Assembly (NCBI GenBank): GCA_002699185.1
Contig: PABG01000138.1
Location: 1 to 48,991 of the forward strand
Length of the DNA stretch: 48,991 nucleotides
Source: Gammaproteobacteria bacterium
GTDB taxonomy: Bacteria; Pseudomonadota; Gammaproteobacteria; Thiohalobacterales; Thiohalobacteraceae
Direction of reading: 5' to 3'
The translations under genes were made by a program, and so were the position numbers. Positions 34,818-46,690 of this stretch are shown here, piece by piece (within the stretch, counting starts at the first letter, position 1; each line of letters begins with the position of its first letter). The notes below the pieces were generated by a model that saw only the letters and a program-made list of their open reading frames with translations, was not told the origin of the DNA and searched no databases.

Positions 34818-35294
34818 TCAACGGCGTTGCATACGCTCGTGTTGCTGCTGGTGCTCCAGCATCTGATCCATCATCATCTGCATCATGTTCATGCGCTGCT
34901 GCATCATCTCGGGCGACATGCCGCTGCCGGCGCCGTCCTTGCCCTGGCCGCCCATCATGCCGCCATTGCCGCGTTGACCCATCATGCCACCGCCCATCAT
35001 GCCGCCCTGGCCCTGTTTGCCCGACATCATGCCGCCGCCCATCTGCTTCATCATCTGCTGGCGACCGCCCATCATTTCGTTCATCCGGCCCATGGTTTCG
35101 CGCATCTCCTCCATATGCTTCTGCATGAGTTTCATATGCTCATCCGAGTCCTTAGCCTTGTGGGCCTGTTGCATCATCTGATCCATATTCTGCATGCGCT
35201 TCTGCATGTCCATCATGCCGGTGTCAGGCTGCGCGGCCGTTGCCGCCAGGCTGCTCGCCATAAGGGTTCCGAACAGTAACGTTTTCCGCTTCAT
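34818..35294 (-). CDS. Met-rich periplasmic protein, probable copper binder
   Basis: The 158-residue protein has a signal peptide (L-L-F-G-T-L-M-A-S-S-L-A-A-T-A-A, cleavage near residue 21) and a mature chain extremely rich in Met, Gln and Gly with repeats of G-M-M-G and M-M-Q. Met clusters bind Cu(I) or Ag(I) in the periplasm. GGAGG precedes the ATG. Its place before a PII-like gene and a Cu-ATPase supports a copper role. It has no close named family that I can identify. Confidence 0.8.
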   Translation of the reverse strand: MKRKTLLFGTLMASSLAATAAQPDTGMMDMQKRMQNMDQMMQQAHKAKDSDEHMKLMQKHMEEMRETMGRMNEMMGGRQQMMKQMGGGMMSGKQGQGGMMGGGMMGQRGNGGMMGGQGKDGAGSGMSPEMMQQRMNMMQMMMDQMLEHQQQHERMQRR

Positions 35295-35407
35295 CTTCGA
35301 TTACCTCCTGTCAGGCGCTGATCCGCGCCGTCTACAAAATCGGCATACCTCGTCAAGAGGTCGCCACCCATCATCTTACAGTCCCTGAACCCGGTACCAG
35401 ACGCTCA

Positions 35408-35719
35408 TCAACCCTCGCTGAATTCACGAATGTGCAACAAATCCTCGACCGGCAACACGGCAACGATGCCGTCGCTGTCCAGGCCCTTATGCACAGTGCG
35501 GGCAATCGCTCTTACAATCTCGTCTGCCTTGTCCGCCTCCGTGTAGACCTCGATGCGCACACAGTCGGTCATGAAATCACGAGTATAGTAGTTCCGATAC
35601 TCACCCATGCCATGCGCCCGGGAAACGGTCATCCCCGAAATACCCGCGCCGATCAGTGCCCGTTCAACCCTATCCAGTTCCAGGGCCGGAAAAATCGCCG
35701 TCACTTTTCTGAATCTCAT
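35408..35719 (-). CDS. PII-like signalling protein linked to the Cu-ATPase
   Basis: The 103-residue protein begins M-R-F-R-K-V-T-A-I and has the PII core G-I-S-G-M-T-V-S with G-D/S-G-I-V-A-V-L-P. The T-loop region is short and the uridylylated Tyr of GlnB is not recognised. It starts 16 nt after the Cu-ATPase stop with AGGAGG as ribosome site. It may sense nucleotides or metal and tune the ATPase; the function is inferred from neighbourhood only. Confidence 0.72.
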   Translation of the reverse strand: MRFRKVTAIFPALELDRVERALIGAGISGMTVSRAHGMGEYRNYYTRDFMTDCVRIEVYTEADKADEIVRAIARTVHKGLDSDGIVAVLPVEDLLHIREFSEG

Positions 35720-35735
35720 CATCCCTCCTGGATCA

Positions 35736-38165
<2,430 letters not shown>

Positions 38166-38181
38166 ACCACCTCTCCCGTTG

Positions 38182-38580
38182 TCACGTCGCCACGGCCGCG
38201 CGCACCCGGTCCAGGCGCTGCCGTACTTGCCGGGCCAGCGCGTGCACTGTCGGGTTATCCACCAGATCTAGCACGGCCGTCGGATCCATGAACTCCACGT
38301 GCACCGTACCGTCATCATCCTGCCTGACGACCACGTTGCAGGGCAGCAGCAGGCCGATCGACGGCTCAGCGGCGAGCGCCTGGTGCGCCAGTGGTGGATT
38401 GCAGGCGCCGAGAATGCGGTAGGGCGGCATGTCCTCGTCGAGTTTCTGTTTCAGGGTTGACTGCACATCGATATCGGTGAGCACACCAAAGCCTTCCTGC
38501 TTGAGCGCCTCAGTGACAACATCGATCGCGTGCTCGAAATCCATGGGAAGCGTGGTGCCGAAACCGTAGTTCGTCGTCAT
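38182..38580 (-). CDS. DUF302 family protein
   Basis: The 132-residue protein matches DUF302: [24 protein letters not shown] and [10 protein letters not shown], with the two conserved Cys. Proteins of this family often accompany copper/redox genes; the role is not known. GAGGT precedes the ATG. It lies 16 nt before the Cu-ATPase start. Confidence 0.88.
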   Translation of the reverse strand: MTTNYGFGTTLPMDFEHAIDVVTEALKQEGFGVLTDIDVQSTLKQKLDEDMPPYRILGACNPPLAHQALAAEPSIGLLLPCNVVVRQDDDGTVHVEFMDPTAVLDLVDNPTVHALARQVRQRLDRVRAAVAT

Positions 38581-38674
38581 ATGTCATACCTCGTCGATTA
38601 TGTCAGTTGGAAATCTGTATCCCTCCTCCGCATTCGGAGGAGGTGGTGGTAGCGGCCTGGCCGCCGAACGCGGC

Positions 38675-39016
38675 TCAATCGGTATCGTCCCGCGGCTGTG
38701 GCGCCTCCAGCGCAGCGCGGGTTCTTATCCGGTATACCTGCTGCGCCGGCAACACCGCCACGATGCCGTCGCCGGACTCGCCCGTGCCGGCTTCCGCCAT
38801 GATGGCCCGGGCCAGGGTGTCAGCGCGCTCGGCAAGGGTGAAGATCTCGATGCGTACATGACGCGTCAGCAGATCTTTCTTGAAGAAGTCCTTCAGTTCG
38901 CCGAAACCCCGGACTTCGGTCACGCTCATCCCGTTGACACCCTCCGAGACCATTCTCTGTTCGATCGTCGTCAGCAGTTCCGCCCTGACGATGGCTGTCA
39001 CCTTGGCATATTTCAC
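38675..39016 (-). CDS. PII-like signalling protein
   Basis: The 113-residue protein begins (GTG start) V-K-Y-A-K-V-T-A-I-V, aligning with the other PII-like protein at 35408-35719, and has G-D-G-I-V-A-V-L-P. The GTG at 39016 is chosen because AAGGA lies 6 nt upstream; an ATG two codons earlier would be too close to it. The region from the Rieske gene to the DUF302 gene is all on the minus strand. The canonical T-loop Tyr is not visible. Function is unproven. Confidence 0.72.
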   Translation of the reverse strand: MKYAKVTAIVRAELLTTIEQRMVSEGVNGMSVTEVRGFGELKDFFKKDLLTRHVRIEIFTLAERADTLARAIMAEAGTGESGDGIVAVLPAQQVYRIRTRAALEAPQPRDDTD

Positions 39017-39125
39017 TGGCATTCCTTACGCTTGCGGAGTCGTGCCGACCTCCATGGGTTCAGCCCCTCATGACCTGCGCATCCGCCACCTGCCTCCTTG
39101 CTCATGCCGATCGCCAGCCCAAGGA

Positions 39126-39728
39126 TCAGGCTGTTGCGGGGTCCTCACCGACAATGACCTGGGTGTCGGAAAGATATCGATGCGGCGGCACAACCAAATT
39201 GGTCGGGGCCGGCACCCCCGTATAGACCCGCCCCGCCAGGTCAAACCGCGAACCGTGACAAGGGCAGTAGTAACCACCGCGCCAATCCTTCCCCAGATCG
39301 TCAGGTGCGATGTCCGGCCGGAACGTGGGGATGCAACCCAGGTGGGTGCAGATGCCGATGACCACCAGGTATTCCGGCTTGATGGACCGCAGTTCATTTC
39401 GGGCATACTCCGGTTGCTGGGTTTCCACCTCGGAGTCCGGATCGCGCAGGCGTTCACGCATGGCGGGCGAGCGCAGGATCTCCCGCATGGCTGATGTGCG
39501 GCGGAGCACCCACACCGGCCGCTCCCGCCACTGTATCGAGACCTGCTGGCCCGGCTCCAGCTTGCTGATATCCACCGTCACCGGGCCGCCGGCGGCGCGG
39601 GCGCGGGCGCTCGGACCCAGACTGCGAATAAACGGGATCGAGGCTGTCGCCAGGCCGGCAAGCCCGGTAACGGATGCCGCCACAACCAGCAGTTTTCGCC
39701 TGTCCTGCCTAATTTCATCCAGATCCAT
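39126..39728 (-). CDS. petA: Rieske iron-sulfur subunit of a cytochrome bc1-type complex
   Basis: The 200-residue protein has an N-terminal membrane anchor ([14 protein letters not shown]) preceded by a basic R-R-K and the Rieske motifs C-T-H-L-G-C and C-P-C-H-G-S with a third segment R-F-D. It carries electrons from quinol to cytochrome c. ATG at 39728 is preferred; the extension lacks a ribosome site. No petB or petC is nearby, and the neighbours are a DUF6316 gene and PII-like gene. Confidence 0.9.
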   Translation of the reverse strand: MDLDEIRQDRRKLLVVAASVTGLAGLATASIPFIRSLGPSARARAAGGPVTVDISKLEPGQQVSIQWRERPVWVLRRTSAMREILRSPAMRERLRDPDSEVETQQPEYARNELRSIKPEYLVVIGICTHLGCIPTFRPDIAPDDLGKDWRGGYYCPCHGSRFDLAGRVYTGVPAPTNLVVPPHRYLSDTQVIVGEDPATA

Positions 39729-39936
39729 GGTGACGTCCTTCACCTTGTTTGTCGGGGGTGCGCTGTTTGCCCTGCAGCCTGCCAACGTAGGCCCCCAGGG
39801 CCATCACCGCCAGTTCCCGGCTGACGTACGGGCCGCGCGGCGCGCCTTCCCGAACCTCGAAATACCATCCACGCCCTCCACCTTGCGGCGAATCCAGATG
39901 AAAGAGCCGGTTGGTATGAAAGTATGATCTCGTCAT
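39715..39936 (-). CDS. DUF6316-like small protein
   Basis: The 73-residue protein has [20 protein letters not shown], as in DUF6316 proteins. Role unknown. The ATG at 39936 follows AGGAGG closely, and the gene overlaps the Rieske start by 14 nt. The longer upstream reading is rejected. Confidence 0.6.
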   Translation of the reverse strand: MTRSYFHTNRLFHLDSPQGGGRGWYFEVREGAPRGPYVSRELAVMALGAYVGRLQGKQRTPDKQGEGRHHGSG

Positions 39937-39985
39937 GGTCGCCACCTCCTGCCATGCTTGGAATCGGGAGGCATTCGCTTTTCCA

Positions 39986-40405
39986 TCAAACGGCTCGCGG
40001 GTGATCGGCACCCCTGGCATGGTGTATGACCCACACACTCCCTACCATTGGCGGCTGCACCGCCAGATCCACGCGGAATGCCAGTCGTCGACTGCCGCCG
40101 CCAGGTGTGATCACCGGCTCCATATCAACGTTCTGCATCCTATACATTCCCCCTTCAGGCAGGCGCACCTCGATATCCACATGCCCGGGCCGGTCCGCGG
40201 GCCAATCGGCGCGCCGGATCACCTCTCCGGTCACCTGTATTCCCCGGCGGCTCTCGAGCACATCGACCCACCAAACCCGTGCGGCATCCGAGGATACGGT
40301 TTCGACACTTATCCTGCCTGCGTCTGTCAGGCTGACGGGTTCGGTTGCGCAACCGGCCAACCCCAGAAACCCGAACATCGCAAGCCTTTTCCAATGCACC
40401 GGCAT
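39986..40405 (-). CDS. Lipoprotein of unknown function
   Basis: From ATG 40405 (GAGG 7 nt upstream) the 139-residue protein has a lipoprotein signal ending L-G-L-A-G-C, with Cys at about residue 18. The rest is a small beta-rich domain (V-D-I-E-V-R-L-P-E-G). No family was recognised. A longer in-frame start at 40435 overlaps the PilZ gene by 8 nt. Confidence 0.65.
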   Translation of the reverse strand: MPVHWKRLAMFGFLGLAGCATEPVSLTDAGRISVETVSSDAARVWWVDVLESRRGIQVTGEVIRRADWPADRPGHVDIEVRLPEGGMYRMQNVDMEPVITPGGGSRRLAFRVDLAVQPPMVGSVWVIHHARGADHPRAV

Positions 40406-40427
40406 CCAGGAGCCTCGCCTGCGTGAT

Positions 40428-40799
40428 TCAGTCATGTTGCAGATTCCATCTCAATGCACGGGCAGTCTTATGCCGGTCGCCGGCACTGCTGTACTGAGGA
40501 GAGTTATCCAACAGCCTGAACAACGCTGTCCTGCTCCGTTCGTCCATGCGGGCGAACATCAGGCCTGCACGCTTGTTTTCGGCCCAGACGACCAGCGCGG
40601 GCAGAATGTGCAGGCCAAACCCGGTTCTGAACGCGACCCTGACCGCGGCCCCGGTCCGGAGTCCCTGCAGCGCCCCCGGCTCGACGCACATTCCGTTCCT
40701 GCTGATATCACGCGTCCTGCCGTCGATGGGGCTATTGCCCCGGTCATGCACGACGACATCGATCCCAACCAACACTCTACGATCACAGCGGTGTTCCAT
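40428..40799 (-). CDS. PilZ-domain c-di-GMP binding protein
   Basis: The 123-residue protein has R-x3-R (R-C-D-R-R) near the N-terminus and D-I-S-R-N-G-M with V-x-F and G-L-M-F, the pattern of PilZ domains that bind c-di-GMP. GGAGGG precedes the ATG. The downstream lipoprotein gene overlaps or follows closely. It is not obviously tied to metal handling. Confidence 0.82.
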   Translation of the reverse strand: MEHRCDRRVLVGIDVVVHDRGNSPIDGRTRDISRNGMCVEPGALQGLRTGAAVRVAFRTGFGLHILPALVVWAENKRAGLMFARMDERSRTALFRLLDNSPQYSSAGDRHKTARALRWNLQHD

Positions 40800-40879
40800 T
40801 TACCCTCCCTGTCATGGCATACGCTTTCCCGGCAGGCCCTGTGCAGCCCTGATGCTGACGATCGGAGTAAACGGCGGAT

Positions 40880-41401
40880 TCACTCGACCTCGATCTCGCC
40901 GGTCATGCCGGCCTCCAGATGCCCCGGCACCAGACAGGCGAAATCGAATGCCCCCGCGTTGTCGAACTGCCAGATCAGCTCGCCGCTCTCCCCGGGGGCG
41001 AGCGAGATCATGTTCGGTTCCGCATGCTGCATGCCGGGCATCTTGCGCATCATCTCGGCGTGCTCCTTGAGCTCATCCACGGTGCCGATCACCATCTCGT
41101 GGCGGATCCTGCCCTCGTTGCGAACCACGAACCGGACCGTCTCGCCCTTGTCGAACTCCATATCAGCCGGGTCGAAGCGCATGGTGTCGTGCATCGTCAC
41201 CTCGACAGTGCGGTCAACCTTGGCCGGATCGCCCGGCCGGCCGGCGTCGGCTTCCGCCCCATGGTCATGCTGCGACATACCATGCATGTCATGGGAACCG
41301 TGCTCCATCCGTTCCATGTCATGACCGCCGTCATGACCTCCGCTCGCAAGCGCCATTGCGGGGAGAACACTGACCATCAGGACTGCAATCGTCTTTTTCA
41401 T
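40880..41401 (-). CDS. Periplasmic cupredoxin-type protein
   Basis: The 173-residue protein has a signal peptide (L-M-V-S-V-L-P-A-M-A-L-A) and a His/Met-rich segment with several H-D-M-like units. The C-terminal domain is cupredoxin-like: R-H-E-M-V-I-G and D-F-A-C-L-V-P-G-H-L-E-A-G-M, giving His, Cys, His and Met type-1 copper ligands. It probably carries or buffers copper in the periplasm. ATG at 41401 follows GAGAGAAG and lies downstream of copB. Confidence 0.9.
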   Translation of the reverse strand: MKKTIAVLMVSVLPAMALASGGHDGGHDMERMEHGSHDMHGMSQHDHGAEADAGRPGDPAKVDRTVEVTMHDTMRFDPADMEFDKGETVRFVVRNEGRIRHEMVIGTVDELKEHAEMMRKMPGMQHAEPNMISLAPGESGELIWQFDNAGAFDFACLVPGHLEAGMTGEIEVE

Positions 41402-41523
41402 ATCATCTTCTCTCAATATTGTTTAACCAACCAATCAAAAGCCGCCATAACCAGAACCTCAGCCCCGCCGTATAGAGCACCTTGTGCATACATCACTCCG
41501 ATTCGACAGTTGGTGAAAGACGG

Positions 41524-42315
41524 TTAAAACCACATCCGCACGCCCGCCACCACGGCGGGCACCTCGGTATCCTCGCCTTCGTCGCGGGCAAGATCGGCGG
41601 TGTCGCCGAATTTACGGTTCCAGGTAACGCCGATGTAGGGTGCGAATTCGCGCCGCAGCTCGTAGCGCAGGCGCAACCCCAGCTGCACGTTGTTCAGACC
41701 CTGACCCACGCCGAAGCGCTCCACCTCCTCGAAGGCGTACGCGGTTTCCAGCCGCGGCTGCAGAATCAGCCGCTGCGTCAACAGCCAGTCGTATTCCGCC
41801 TCCAGATCGGCCGAGAGATCCCCGTCTTCACTGGCACGCAGGTTGGCATCCACCTCGAACCAGTAGGGGGCCAGCCCCTGCAGGCCCACCAGCGCGTAGC
41901 CCCGGTCCCGGTCCGGGCCGGGACCGTACTGGCGCTGATAGCCCAGGCCCGCCTGCACATCCCAGAAGGGCGCGAACCGGCGGCTGTACTGTACATCGAA
42001 GTTTTCCAGCGCCCCGCCATTGCCGCCGGCGACGACGTCCTCGCCCTCGGTCTCGATCCACAGCCGGTTGATGTCGCCGCCGTACCAGAACTGTGCGTCC
42101 CAATTGAGACTGTTCTCCTCGTCGGCGTCGGCATACTCCAGGCGATCCACCAACAGCTTGGCATAGCGGCCCTGGTCGTTGACCGGCGGCGGCCAGTCAG
42201 GCTCGGCCTGGACACCGGTGCCGGCCGCACCCGCCGGTGGTCCGGCCAGTGTCAGCATCAGGCCCAGCAGGCCGAGCCGGCACATTCCGGCCCGGACGAT
42301 AAAATCGGTTTGCAT
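41524..42315 (-). CDS. copB: CopB-type outer membrane copper resistance protein
   Basis: The 263-residue protein has a signal peptide (L-G-L-L-G-L-M-L-T-L-A), followed by beta-barrel strands alternating aromatic residues and R-Y-E-L-R-R-E-F-A-P-Y, ending R-M-W-F. The ATG at 42315 has AGGAG at 7 nt; an earlier in-frame ATG directly follows the copA stop. It belongs with copA, and CopB proteins bind or export copper at the outer membrane. Confidence 0.92.
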   Translation of the reverse strand: MQTDFIVRAGMCRLGLLGLMLTLAGPPAGAAGTGVQAEPDWPPPVNDQGRYAKLLVDRLEYADADEENSLNWDAQFWYGGDINRLWIETEGEDVVAGGNGGALENFDVQYSRRFAPFWDVQAGLGYQRQYGPGPDRDRGYALVGLQGLAPYWFEVDANLRASEDGDLSADLEAEYDWLLTQRLILQPRLETAYAFEEVERFGVGQGLNNVQLGLRLRYELRREFAPYIGVTWNRKFGDTADLARDEGEDTEVPAVVAGVRMWF

Positions 42316-42339
42316 CGCTTCGCTCCTGTTCATGTCCAT

Positions 42340-44178
42340 TCACACCACCGACACGACCCGGAACATGCCGGCCTTCATGTGATAGAGAAGGTGGCAGTGA
42401 AATGCCCAGTCACCCGGGGCGTCCGCCGTGATCTGCGCCGAGAGCATCTCCCCCGGCTTCAGACTGAGGGTGTCCTTGCGCGGACGATGTTTCCCATGCC
42501 GGTTCTCCAGTTCCATCCACATCCCATGCAGATGGATCGGGTGATCCATCATGGTGTCGTTGACCAGGATCAGACGCAGCCGCTCGCCATGGTGGAAGCG
42601 GATCGGCCCGTCCACCTCGGAGAACTTCTCACCGTCGAAGGACCACATGTAACGTTCCATGTTGCCCGTGAGATGGAGTTCGATTTCCCGTTGCGGCTCA
42701 CGCTGGTCCGGCCAGAGGTAGTAACCGCGCAGGTCGTCATAAGTGAGCACCTTGTGCTCCGGTGTGCTCTCGAGACCGACGCCTGGGTCATCCATGCGGT
42801 ATTGGGGGTTCATGGCCACCATGGCCGCACCCGGACCGTGCTGGTCGGGACCGTGAACGATCTTGCGTCCAGCCAACACCCAGTCCGACTTGGACTTAGA
42901 GGCGTCCATGTCATGACCCATGTCCATGCCCGCCATGTCATGGCCCATGGCACTGTGATCCATGGACTGCCTGGAACTGCCCATGCCATTGCCCATATCC
43001 ATGCCCGCCATGTCGTGGCCCATGCCCATGGACGCCATCCCACGCTCCACCGGCTGGGGCCGGGATTCCGGGACCGGTGCCGACATGCCCTGGCGCGGGG
43101 CCAGGGTGGCACGCACATAGCCGGAGCGGTCCATTGACTCGGCAAATATCGTGTAGGCCCGCTCATCCTCGGGCTCCACGATGACGTCGTAGCGCTCGGC
43201 CACGCCGATGCGGAACTCGTCCACTGGCACCGGCTCCACGTTCTGGCCATCGGCGGCCACCACGGTCATTTTCAGGCCCGGTATGCGCACGTCGAAGAAG
43301 CTCATGGCCGAGCCGTTGATGAAACGCAGGCGGATCTTCTCGCCAGGGCGGAACAGGCCGGTCCAGTTCGATGCCGACGTCTGGCCGTTGATGAGATAGG
43401 TGTATTCCACACCGGTAACATCGGCGATGTCCCGGGAGCTCATGCGCATCCGTCCCCACATGCCGCGCTCGGCCCAGGTCCGCTGCCAGCCCTTCGCCTC
43501 CAGGTCTTGGAAGAAGTCGCCGACGGTGCGTTTCTGGTAGTTGAAATACCCCTCGGCCTTCTTCAACCGGGAAAGCACCCAATGCGGATCATGGAAGGTC
43601 CAATCCGAGAGCATTACCACGTACTCCCGATCGTATTCGAACGGATCCGGTTCCGCCGGGTCGATGATCAGCGGCCCATAGTGCCCGAGCTGCTCCTGCA
43701 ACCCGGAGTGACTGTGGTACCAGTAGGTCCCGCTCTGCTTGACGGGGAACCGCGCCTCGAACGTCTCCCCCGGCTTGAGCCCGGGGAAGGTCACGCCGGG
43801 GACACCGTCCAGCTGGAACGGGAGCAGAATACCGTGCCAGTGGATGGAGGTGTCTTCGTCCAGGCGGTTGGTGTAGCGCAACACCGCTTCCCGTCCCTCC
43901 TGCAACCGGATCAATGGCCCGGGGATCGTGCCGTTGAGGGTGATGGGATTGACGCGCCGCCCGCCGATGTCGAGCGGCGTGCGGGCAATCTCCAGCTCGT
44001 AGATGTCCTGATTGCCGGAAACCCGCTTGTCGGCGATCAGATTGCCGCCGCCACGCCAGGCCCAGGCCGGAAGCAGGGCGTCGACCCCCGCCAACAGCCC
44101 CATGGCGGCGGTGCTCTGCAGAAAGCGCCGGCGAGCGCGGCTTACCTGCGCAGGGGGTCGAGATCTCGTGCGTTTCAT
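42340..44178 (-). CDS. copA: CopA-type periplasmic multicopper oxidase
   Basis: The 612-residue protein has a Tat signal (R-R-R-F-L-Q) and the copper-binding motifs H-W-H-G, W-Y-H-S-H, H-P-I-H-L-H-G and H-C-H-L-L-Y-H. A Met/His-rich insert (repeated M-G-H-D-M-A-G-M-D-M near residues 384-425) probably binds extra Cu(I). It oxidises Cu(I) in the periplasm. It is read away from copRS with a shared intergenic control region and directly precedes copB. Confidence 0.95.
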   Translation of the reverse strand: MKRTRSRPPAQVSRARRRFLQSTAAMGLLAGVDALLPAWAWRGGGNLIADKRVSGNQDIYELEIARTPLDIGGRRVNPITLNGTIPGPLIRLQEGREAVLRYTNRLDEDTSIHWHGILLPFQLDGVPGVTFPGLKPGETFEARFPVKQSGTYWYHSHSGLQEQLGHYGPLIIDPAEPDPFEYDREYVVMLSDWTFHDPHWVLSRLKKAEGYFNYQKRTVGDFFQDLEAKGWQRTWAERGMWGRMRMSSRDIADVTGVEYTYLINGQTSASNWTGLFRPGEKIRLRFINGSAMSFFDVRIPGLKMTVVAADGQNVEPVPVDEFRIGVAERYDVIVEPEDERAYTIFAESMDRSGYVRATLAPRQGMSAPVPESRPQPVERGMASMGMGHDMAGMDMGNGMGSSRQSMDHSAMGHDMAGMDMGHDMDASKSKSDWVLAGRKIVHGPDQHGPGAAMVAMNPQYRMDDPGVGLESTPEHKVLTYDDLRGYYLWPDQREPQREIELHLTGNMERYMWSFDGEKFSEVDGPIRFHHGERLRLILVNDTMMDHPIHLHGMWMELENRHGKHRPRKDTLSLKPGEMLSAQITADAPGDWAFHCHLLYHMKAGMFRVVSVV

Positions 44179-44283
44179 CCAGTTACAACCTCCAGCTGAG
44201 AATCAGTTCGGCCGGTGGGGGCCCGGCACGGCTCTACAGGCTGAAAATCTAGCAGCGCGCCGCTTTCCCAGGGATGACGCGAC

Positions 44284-44301
44284 CATTACAATTTTGTAAT
44301 G
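44284..44301. promoter_or_regulatory. CopR/CusR-type operator palindrome
   Basis: CATTACAATTTTGTAATG holds the inverted half-sites CATTACA and TGTAATG separated by 4 nt. This is the form of copper boxes bound by CopR/CusR regulators. It lies 106 nt upstream of copA and 73 nt upstream of copR in the divergent region 44179-44373, so it may control both. Confidence 0.65.
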
Positions 44302-44373
44302 ATGACGTCATGTTGACGCCAGCCTGGCCCGGCTAAGCTGACAAACTGACAGCGGATCTGAGAGGAAAGGGAC

Positions 44374-45057
44374 ATGAAGCTTCTGATCGTCGAGGACGAG
44401 GTCAAAACCAGCGACTACCTCCGCCAGGGCCTCAGCGAGGCCGGCTTCGTGGTCGATGTCGCGCGCAGCGGTCTCGACGGCCACCACCTCGCCATGACCG
44501 AGTCCTATGACCTGATCGTCCTGGATGTGATGCTGCCGGATATCGACGGCTGGCAGATACTGCAGGCATTGCGTGAAGCGGGCAGGAAGACCCCGGTGCT
44601 CTTTCTCACCGCCCGGGACAATGTCGATGACCGGGTCCGGGGACTTGAGCTTGGCGCCGATGACTACCTGGTCAAGCCCTTCGCCTTCGCCGAACTGCTG
44701 GCCCGGGTGCGCACCCTGCTGCGGCGGGGGTCGGCCGCAGTGCCCGAAACCACGCTCGCGGTTGCCGATCTGGAACTCGATCTGATGCGCCGACGCGTCA
44801 CTCGCGCCGGCCGTCGCATCCCGCTCACCGGCAAGGAGTTTGCGCTGCTGGAGCTGCTGATCCGCCACCGTGACGAGGTGCTGCCCCGCTCCCTGATCGC
44901 CTCACAGGTATGGGACATGAATTTTGACAGCGACACCAATGTCATCGACGTCGCCATCCGGCGCCTGCGCGCCAAGATCGATGACGAATTCGAGCCCAAA
45001 CTCATCCATACGGTGCGTGGCATGGGCTATATGCTCGACACCTCGGCGGGCGCCTGA
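44374..45057 (+). CDS. copR: CopR/CusR-type response regulator
   Basis: The 227-residue protein has a receiver domain with the acidic pair E-D-E, phospho-acceptor Asp in V-L-D-V-M-L-P-D and Lys in V-K-P-F, and a C-terminal winged helix ([14 protein letters not shown]). GAGAGGAAAGGG precedes the ATG. Divergence from copA and the operator support copper sensing with the kinase that follows. Confidence 0.93.
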   Translation: MKLLIVEDEVKTSDYLRQGLSEAGFVVDVARSGLDGHHLAMTESYDLIVLDVMLPDIDGWQILQALREAGRKTPVLFLTARDNVDDRVRGLELGADDYLVKPFAFAELLARVRTLLRRGSAAVPETTLAVADLELDLMRRRVTRAGRRIPLTGKEFALLELLIRHRDEVLPRSLIASQVWDMNFDSDTNVIDVAIRRLRAKIDDEFEPKLIHTVRGMGYMLDTSAGA

Positions 45058-45067
45058 GGAGCCCGCC

Positions 45068-46516
45068 GTGCGCCGACCGTCTTCGCTTGCGCTGCGCCTG
45101 ATACTGCTGTTTGGCATCGCCGCGGCCATCGTTTTCCCGCTGTTCGGCTGGGTCATCAATCGCGCCGTGGAAGCCCACTTCGCCGAGGGCGACGCTGCGG
45201 AACTGGAAGTCATTGCGCAGGCGGTGCAGGAGGCGTTGACCCGCTACTCCGGTCCGGACGGCCTCGCCGGCCTCAGGCAGCGCTTCGACGATATTCTCGT
45301 CGGTCATCATGGCGCCTCGCTGTATGTCACCCGCAACAGCGGCGAGGTGATCTATGCCAGTCCGGGCCCGGACCTGTCCGCCGCGGTCGCCTCAGCCGCC
45401 CCTGTTCCGGAAAACGGAAGCATGCGGCGATGGAACGATGGCAACCACAGCTACCGCATGCTGGTGGAAACCGTGCCTGCTTCCCAGGCCATAGTCGATG
45501 CACCCTGCACCCTGGCGGTAGCCGTGCCGATCGACTATCACCTGCGCTTCCTGGCCGTCTTTCGACAGACCCTGTGGCTGATGATCGCCTGCAGCATCGT
45601 CGTCATGGCGTTGATGGGCTGGGTCGCGGTGCGACAGGGCCACGCCCCGCTGAATGACATCGTTGCCCGAATTCGTCGTATCAGCGCCGATGAATTGAGT
45701 ACCCGTCTGCCGCCGCAGGAGATGCCGTATGAACTCAAGGATCTCGCGGTCTCCTTCAATGAAATGCTCGAACGTGTGGATACAGCGTTTCATCGCCTGT
45801 CAAACTTCAACGCCGATATCGCCCATGAGCTGCGCACCCCCATCACCAACCTGATGACCCAGACCCAGGTGGCCCTCTCCCGGGCCCGCAGCAACGACGA
45901 ATACCGGGAAATACTCTATTCGAACATGGAGGAATACGAGCACATGGCACAGATGGTCACCGATATGCTGTTTCTGGCCAGGACGGAAAATCAGGGGCAG
46001 ATCGACCAATCTGAAATTGTGAATCTTGCCGACGAGGTCCGCGCGCTGTTCGATTACTATGAAGGCTGGGCCGAAGAGCGCGGTGTCGCCCTGACGCTGG
46101 AAGGCAGCGCCATGGTCACGGGTGACCGGCCCATGCTACGGCGGGCATTGAGCAACCTCCTCTCCAACGCGATCCGCCATACGCCCGCCGGCGGAGCCGT
46201 CCGGGTGAAACTCGCAGTGCTGAACGGCGACAGTGTCCTCACCGTAGAAAATCCCGGCCCGGTGATCCCGGCTGAGCACCTGCCGAATCTGTTCGACCGG
46301 TTTTATCGCATCGACGCATCGAGACAACGCGGCGGCGAGGGTGCCGGACTGGGGCTGGCCATTGTCAAATCGATCATCACCGCACATGGCGGACGTGTAG
46401 GCGTTGAATCCACAACGGGGCGGACAAGCTTCCGGATCATACTCCCCAGTACGTCAGTATCAGCAGAAACCTCCAGAAACGACCCGGAAAGCAAGAAGCA
46501 ACGCCCAAGCCCCTAA
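45068..46516 (+). CDS. copS: CopS/CusS-type sensor histidine kinase
   Basis: The 482-residue protein has two membrane helices (about residues 10-33 and 170-192) around a periplasmic sensor loop, a HAMP domain, the H-box A-D-I-A-H-E-L-R-T-P and an ATPase domain with N-A-I-R-H-T, F-D-R-F-Y-R and G-L-G-L-A-I. GTG at 45068 is preceded by GAGGAG and lies 10 nt after copR. It senses periplasmic metal (probably copper) and phosphorylates CopR. Confidence 0.93.
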   Translation: MRRPSSLALRLILLFGIAAAIVFPLFGWVINRAVEAHFAEGDAAELEVIAQAVQEALTRYSGPDGLAGLRQRFDDILVGHHGASLYVTRNSGEVIYASPGPDLSAAVASAAPVPENGSMRRWNDGNHSYRMLVETVPASQAIVDAPCTLAVAVPIDYHLRFLAVFRQTLWLMIACSIVVMALMGWVAVRQGHAPLNDIVARIRRISADELSTRLPPQEMPYELKDLAVSFNEMLERVDTAFHRLSNFNADIAHELRTPITNLMTQTQVALSRARSNDEYREILYSNMEEYEHMAQMVTDMLFLARTENQGQIDQSEIVNLADEVRALFDYYEGWAEERGVALTLEGSAMVTGDRPMLRRALSNLLSNAIRHTPAGGAVRVKLAVLNGDSVLTVENPGPVIPAEHLPNLFDRFYRIDASRQRGGEGAGLGLAIVKSIITAHGGRVGVESTTGRTSFRIILPSTSVSAETSRNDPESKKQRPSP

Positions 46517-46690
46517 ACCGCATCCCTATTCGAGCGCATCGATCCTACATTCACCCAAACAAGCGCAACGCTCTATTCTCTGACTAACGTCAGCAGGCGC
46601 AGCCCATAGAGGTGGAAAAGGCGGTCATTGGTCGCACCCTGATTACAGGACAACAGAATACCTCACCAGTTTCCAACTGGACAGTCCAGA

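Noticed and set aside
34940-35040. Repeated CATCATGCCGCC-like units suggesting a DNA repeat array
   Set aside because: They encode the Met/Gly repeats of the periplasmic protein on the minus strand.
46517-46690. Short stretch I-G-R-T-L-I-T-G-Q-Q-N-T resembling the end of a DJ-1/PfpI protein
   Set aside because: Only about 15 residues match by eye, and no upstream continuation was found; too little to call.
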